In this document: positions 60,327 to 64,000 of the stretch, one piece after another
Layout of the letters: every line of letters begins with the position of its first letter
Numbering within the stretch: the stretch's first letter is position 1
NCBI GenBank assembly: GCA_964640655.1
Contig: CAZXFT010000011.1
Location: forward strand, 1-64,000
Reading direction: 5' to 3'
DNA: 64,000 bases
DNA from: BJGO01 sp964640655
GTDB lineage: Bacteria; Bacteroidota; Bacteroidia; Chitinophagales; UBA10324
The notes under the pieces: model-generated
Seen by the model: the letters and a program-made list of their open reading frames with translations, nothing else
What the model was told of the DNA's origin: nothing
The model's database searches: none
Translations under genes and position numbers: made by a program

Positions 60327-62768
60327 ATGAACTTAAGCACCTACTCCAGACAAAAAGTGTTACAAAGCACATTTTGCATTATTTGTTTGAGTGTCTTTAC
60401 TCTTACAGCAATTGCTCAGTTACCTATGAAGTTTAACTATCAGGCTGTTGCGCGCAACTCTGCAGGGTCACCAATAGCTAATCAGGCTATTGGTATTCGC
60501 ATAGCACTTCTTGATGGCGGCCCTTCGGGAAATGCTACCTATATGGAAACACATACCGTTATCAGTAATCCGTACGGTGTATTCTCGCTGCAAGTAGGAG
60601 GCGGAACAATTGAATTAGGTACAATGACAGCCGTACCCTGGGGTACAGGCAATGTGTGGATGAAAATTGAAATGGATCCCGCAGGAGGAAACAGTTATAC
60701 CTCTATGGGAAGTACTCAATTACTTAGCGTGCCATATGCCATGTATTCAGGCACAGCTCTGAATGGAGGAAGTGGTGGTAACGGAGACAACTGGGGAACA
60801 CAATCTGTAATAACAAACTTGACATTGAACGGTAATGGAACAGGTAGTTCACCACTAGGCCTAGCTCAACAAAATGCAAGCAACGGTCAAGTTCTAAAAT
60901 GGAATGGTACTGCCTGGATGCCTGCAAATGATTTAACAGGAGGCTCGGGGTCTTTTACCGCAGGTAGTGGAATAAGTGTTAATGGGAACATCATATCAAA
61001 CACAGGAGATCTAAGTAGCACCAACGAACTACAAACCATATCTCTTAGTGGAAATATACTAACCCTTTCTCAGGGTGGTGGTACGGTAACCTTGCCATCA
61101 GGTGGTGGAGGCGGTGCTACCGTGTTAAATGATTTAAACGATGTAACTATAACCGGTACACCATCACTGGGTCAAGTTCTTAAATATGATGGGACTAACT
61201 GGGTTGCAGGAACAGATAACACAGTTGGTGGCTCAAGTTTGTGGTCACAGAATGGCAACAACATTAATAATCTGAATAGTGGGAATGTGGGTATTGGAAT
61301 TACATCACCTCAAGCTTTATTTCATACAGAGCGCAGCTCATCTACTGGATTAATTGGTTTGTTTAAGAATTCGAATGCTAATAATTCATCTAATGTCTTA
61401 AACGTAGAAAATAATGGTGATGGTAATAATTTGTACTGTCTGAAAACTGGAAATGGAGAGAACCTATACTTGGTTAAAGACAATATGAATTCAGGCACTC
61501 CTAATATTTACGCCACCAACAACGGGAATGGAAATACTATGGATGTGTTTTCAACCGGAGTTGGCTATGCAGCAAGATTCCATGGCGGTTCAAGCGCTGC
61601 CGGTGCTATGTATGCAAAAGTTACCAGCAGCAACTATGCGGGAACCTTTGATGGAGATATCATGGGTAATGGTATCCGATCTGTTGTAAGCGGAAACGGT
61701 TTAGCAGGTAAGTTTGAAGGACGTGTACAAATGCATTACACCAGTAGTGGTCCTACTGTACCTCACTTAATACTAAATGAATCGGTTGTTGGAAATGCTG
61801 CTCGTTTACATTTTCAGAATGGAACTAGTACCAGTTATTGGGCACTAAATGGTGCTACCAATTCAACCGTTGGAAATGCAAAGTTTAATCTCTGGTATAA
61901 CAGCACTGAAATAATGACAATTACAGGTGACGGACAAATAGGAATGATGAGCAACACCCCCACTGCCCGATTACAAATAGGTAGCGGAGCTACTTACACG
62001 AATAGTATTTTGAAAGTGGATAACAGCAATAATTCAAACATTTCTCCAGTTGTAAGTATCACTAACTCCGGTAGTGGCGAATTAATTTCTGCAACCAAAC
62101 CCGGTATTGGTTATGGCATTAACATACAGAAGACTGGAATCATGTCTTCATCTGCATCTATCTATGGCGCTAACTCAGGCAACAATGGTGAAGGTATCCG
62201 CGGCTCGGCTTTTGGAGCAGGTGGTTATGGTATTTATGGTAATGCCGCCGGCACTGGAAGCGCCAGTTTCACCGGTGTTTATGGTTATGGTAGCGGCAGC
62301 ACAGGAGCAGACTATGGTATCTATGGACAACAAGGTGCCAGCGGCAACGATTTTGCCGGTTACTTTAATGGTAATGTGGCCTACACAGGTACGTTAAGCA
62401 GTACCTCTGATATGAAGTTGAAATCAAATATTCAACCTTATCAAAACGGATTGCAAGCATTGATGCAACTGAATCCAAGTACTTATGAATATAAGCACGA
62501 TGGTTTATACCGCTATATGAAGTTACCTGAAGGCAAGCAATTAGGTTTAATTGCTCAAGACATTGAAACTGTGCTGCCTGAGTTGATTCAGACTGCAGAA
62601 TTTGTTTCTTTAGAAAAGCAAGAAGGTGAGTCGCAACCGGAGCAGGTAAAGATTGAGTACAAGTCTGTAAACTATATTGGTTTGATCCCTGTGCTGATTA
62701 GTGCTATTCAAGAACAGCAACAACAAATTGAGTCTTTGAAAAAAGAAATTGAATTGCTGAAGAAGTAA
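60327..62768 (+). CDS. Tail-fibre-like secreted protein with C-terminal S74 intramolecular chaperone domain
   Basis: 813 residues. Signal peptide (FCIICLSVFTLTAIAQLP, about residues 13-31). An N-terminal adhesin-like domain (MKFNYQAVARNSAGSPIAN) precedes a long Gly/Ser/Asn-rich region, as in trimeric fibre shafts (GNVGIGITSPQALFHT, GIYGNAAGTG). The C-terminal ~110 residues are a Peptidase_S74 (endosialidase-type) intramolecular chaperone: TSDMKLKSNIQPY with the self-cleavage Ser and Lys, LGLIAQDIETVLPELI, and a terminal coiled coil IQEQQQQIESLKKEIELLKK. It probably forms a self-processed trimeric surface fibre. No other phage gene is nearby. It ends 1 nt from the GH3 gene. Confidence 0.85.
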   Translation: MNLSTYSRQKVLQSTFCIICLSVFTLTAIAQLPMKFNYQAVARNSAGSPIANQAIGIRIALLDGGPSGNATYMETHTVISNPYGVFSLQVGGGTIELGTMTAVPWGTGNVWMKIEMDPAGGNSYTSMGSTQLLSVPYAMYSGTALNGGSGGNGDNWGTQSVITNLTLNGNGTGSSPLGLAQQNASNGQVLKWNGTAWMPANDLTGGSGSFTAGSGISVNGNIISNTGDLSSTNELQTISLSGNILTLSQGGGTVTLPSGGGGGATVLNDLNDVTITGTPSLGQVLKYDGTNWVAGTDNTVGGSSLWSQNGNNINNLNSGNVGIGITSPQALFHTERSSSTGLIGLFKNSNANNSSNVLNVENNGDGNNLYCLKTGNGENLYLVKDNMNSGTPNIYATNNGNGNTMDVFSTGVGYAARFHGGSSAAGAMYAKVTSSNYAGTFDGDIMGNGIRSVVSGNGLAGKFEGRVQMHYTSSGPTVPHLILNESVVGNAARLHFQNGTSTSYWALNGATNSTVGNAKFNLWYNSTEIMTITGDGQIGMMSNTPTARLQIGSGATYTNSILKVDNSNNSNISPVVSITNSGSGELISATKPGIGYGINIQKTGIMSSSASIYGANSGNNGEGIRGSAFGAGGYGIYGNAAGTGSASFTGVYGYGSGSTGADYGIYGQQGASGNDFAGYFNGNVAYTGTLSSTSDMKLKSNIQPYQNGLQALMQLNPSTYEYKHDGLYRYMKLPEGKQLGLIAQDIETVLPELIQTAEFVSLEKQEGESQPEQVKIEYKSVNYIGLIPVLISAIQEQQQQIESLKKEIELLKK

Positions 62769-62769
62769 A

Positions 62770-64000
62770 TCAATCAGCTTCTATTAATGCATACTGTTTG
62801 ATTTCGTCAATGTAACTTCTGGAATTACTTAAGCGTGGTACTTTGTGTTGCCCGCCTAATTTGCCTTTAGCCTTTAACCAGTTATAAAAAGTTTGCTGCG
62901 GTACTGCATGAATTATTGGTTCGCGTAGAGCAATGTCTTTGGAGCGTTTAGCATCGTAATCGGAATTTACCATACGCAATTCTTCATCTAGAATTTTTGC
63001 AAATACTTCTAAGCTATCTGGTTCTTGTTCAAACTCAATGAGCCATTCGTGACAGCCACGGTCACTCAAAGTAAGATATACAGGTGCCGCTGTGTAATCT
63101 GCCACTCTTGCTCCGGTGCGTTTACAAGTTTCTGAAATAGCTTTATCAGAATTATCAACGATCACTTCTTCTCCAAAAGCATTGATAAAATGCTTTACTC
63201 GTCCACTAACCTCTATTTTAAAAGGATTCAATGAAGTGAAGCGAATGGTATCACCAACTTTATAGCGCCATAATCCGCCATTTGTACTAATCACCAAAGC
63301 ATAATTCTCTCCTGCTTTTACTTCGTGTAATTGAAGTGTGTTTGGGAATTCGCTATCCCACTCGCTTTGAGGAATAAACTCATAAAATATTCCGGCATTC
63401 AAATGCAGCAACATCCCCGGCGTATCCCAGTCAGACTGAAAAGCAAAAAAGCCTTCCGATGCATTGTATGTTTCGAGGTAACGCATGCTGCTGTCGTTAA
63501 ACAATTGACCAAACTGATGACGATAAGGAGTAAAACTTACACCGCCGTGAATGTATAACTCAACCGATGGCCATATTTCACGAATGCTTTGTTTGCCGGT
63601 GAGTTCATAAAGCCTTTTCACCAGCATCATAGTCCAGGTAGGCACGCCACTGATGTTGGTTACATTTTCGTTCATGGTACTTAATGCCAGTTGTTCCAAC
63701 TTCTTTTCCCAATCATCCATCAAGGCAATAGACAACTCCGGTGTGCGATACCACTGAGCAAGGTAAGACATATTCTGCATCAGCACTGCCGATAAATCGC
63801 CATAGAAAGAATAATCATTGAAGCGGCTTACCTGGTGTGAGCCACCAAGTATCAAGCCCTTACCTTCAAATATCTTAGATGATTCGTTCTGTGTGCAATA
63901 CCATGTAAGCAAATCAAGTCCAGCTTTGAAGTGAGTATCATGTATGGACTCATTACTCATAGGAATAAACTTGCTGACATCTGATGTAGTGCCACTCGAT
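62770..64000 (-). CDS. GH3-family acyl-adenylate amidoligase, partial at window edge
   Basis: At least 409 codons; the N-terminus lies beyond base 64000. The apparent ATG at 63960 is internal: the frame runs on upstream through SSGTTSDVSKFIPM, the GH3 ATP-binding motif I (SSGTT). Other motifs: MRYLETYNASEGFFAFQ (motif II region), LWRYKVGDTIRF and the C-terminal PQQTFYNWLKAKGKLGGQHKVPRLSN. Plant GH3 enzymes join amino acids to auxin or jasmonate; bacterial homologues occur in many Bacteroidota with unknown substrate. Expected total size is about 500 residues. Confidence 0.88.
   Translation of the reverse strand, partial: SSGTTSDVSKFIPMSNESIHDTHFKAGLDLLTWYCTQNESSKIFEGKGLILGGSHQVSRFNDYSFYGDLSAVLMQNMSYLAQWYRTPELSIALMDDWEKKLEQLALSTMNENVTNISGVPTWTMMLVKRLYELTGKQSIREIWPSVELYIHGGVSFTPYRHQFGQLFNDSSMRYLETYNASEGFFAFQSDWDTPGMLLHLNAGIFYEFIPQSEWDSEFPNTLQLHEVKAGENYALVISTNGGLWRYKVGDTIRFTSLNPFKIEVSGRVKHFINAFGEEVIVDNSDKAISETCKRTGARVADYTAAPVYLTLSDRGCHEWLIEFEQEPDSLEVFAKILDEELRMVNSDYDAKRSKDIALREPIIHAVPQQTFYNWLKAKGKLGGQHKVPRLSNSRSYIDEIKQYALIEAD

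Noticed and set aside
60327..62768. Prophage remnant
   Set aside because: Only the S74 domain is phage-like. There is a signal peptide and no capsid, tail, integrase or lysis gene in the neighbourhood.

Overview
The window is chromosomal DNA from a member of the Bacteroidota, most likely an environmental Chitinophagia- or Sphingobacteriia-like lineage. The evidence is: secreted proteins ending in type IX secretion (T9SS) type A sorting domains; a gliding lipoprotein gene (gldH); TonB-dependent receptors with carboxypeptidase-regulatory N-termini; the PSP1/ricT-gldH-holB neighbourhood; and promoter boxes of the Bacteroidota form TAnnTTTG. Genus cannot be read from the sequence. Most of the window is ordinary housekeeping and envelope genes. 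I see no prophage, integron, CRISPR array or defence island.

Region 1-6.2 kb is the accessory part. It holds a Y1/RAYT transposase flanked by inverted REP-like palindromes, with a further REP copy at 2.48 kb. It also holds two TMTC-like multipass membrane proteins with C-terminal TPRs (one on each strand), an orphan protein of unknown role, an imperfect intergenic direct repeat with strong hairpins, an A+T-rich spacer with two adjacent perfect DnaA-box matches, and a 21-bp tandem repeat open in both directions. Region 6.2-17 kb: GDP-mannose 3,5-epimerase-like enzyme, cysteine desulfurase, GlmM, then on the + strand methyltransferase-PAP2-ZIP-enoyl-CoA hydratase, convergent with sppA across a terminator, followed by folK-deoxynucleoside kinase and a Tat/T9SS dioxygenase. 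Region 17-31 kb: hisS, DUF4199, a haem/copper monooxygenase-like T9SS protein, low-Mr tyrosine phosphatase, GNAT, mnmE, hutU, a TonB-family receptor, a T9SS serine hydrolase and lptB.

Region 31-44 kb: recJ (overlapping lptB), an endonuclease-like protein, pyruvate kinase with a PTPS-family enzyme, a Wzx-type flippase, and a four-gene operon of three SurA/PpiC-type periplasmic chaperones followed by a MoxR ATPase; then rlmD. Region 44-53 kb: a secreted PKD/T9SS protein and a TonB-dependent receptor whose promoters share 11-bp-phased TTAACATT repeats at the same distance from the -7 box. Between them lie gldH, ricT, holB and a glutathione peroxidase. Region 53-64 kb: a YiiX-like lipoprotein, elaA, tRNA-Pro and tRNA-Ser, dnaA, a 5'-nucleotidase split into two overlapping genes, a methylmalonyl-CoA mutase large subunit without its B12 domain, a T9SS protein plus a phage-like S74 tail-fibre protein, and a GH3-family protein cut by the window edge.

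Two window-wide patterns stand out. First, TTTG boxes sit only 4-8 nt upstream of the start codon of at least nine genes, which suggests near-leaderless mRNAs and corrects several gene starts. Second, six convergent gene pairs have stop codons that overlap or lie within 3 nt of each other.
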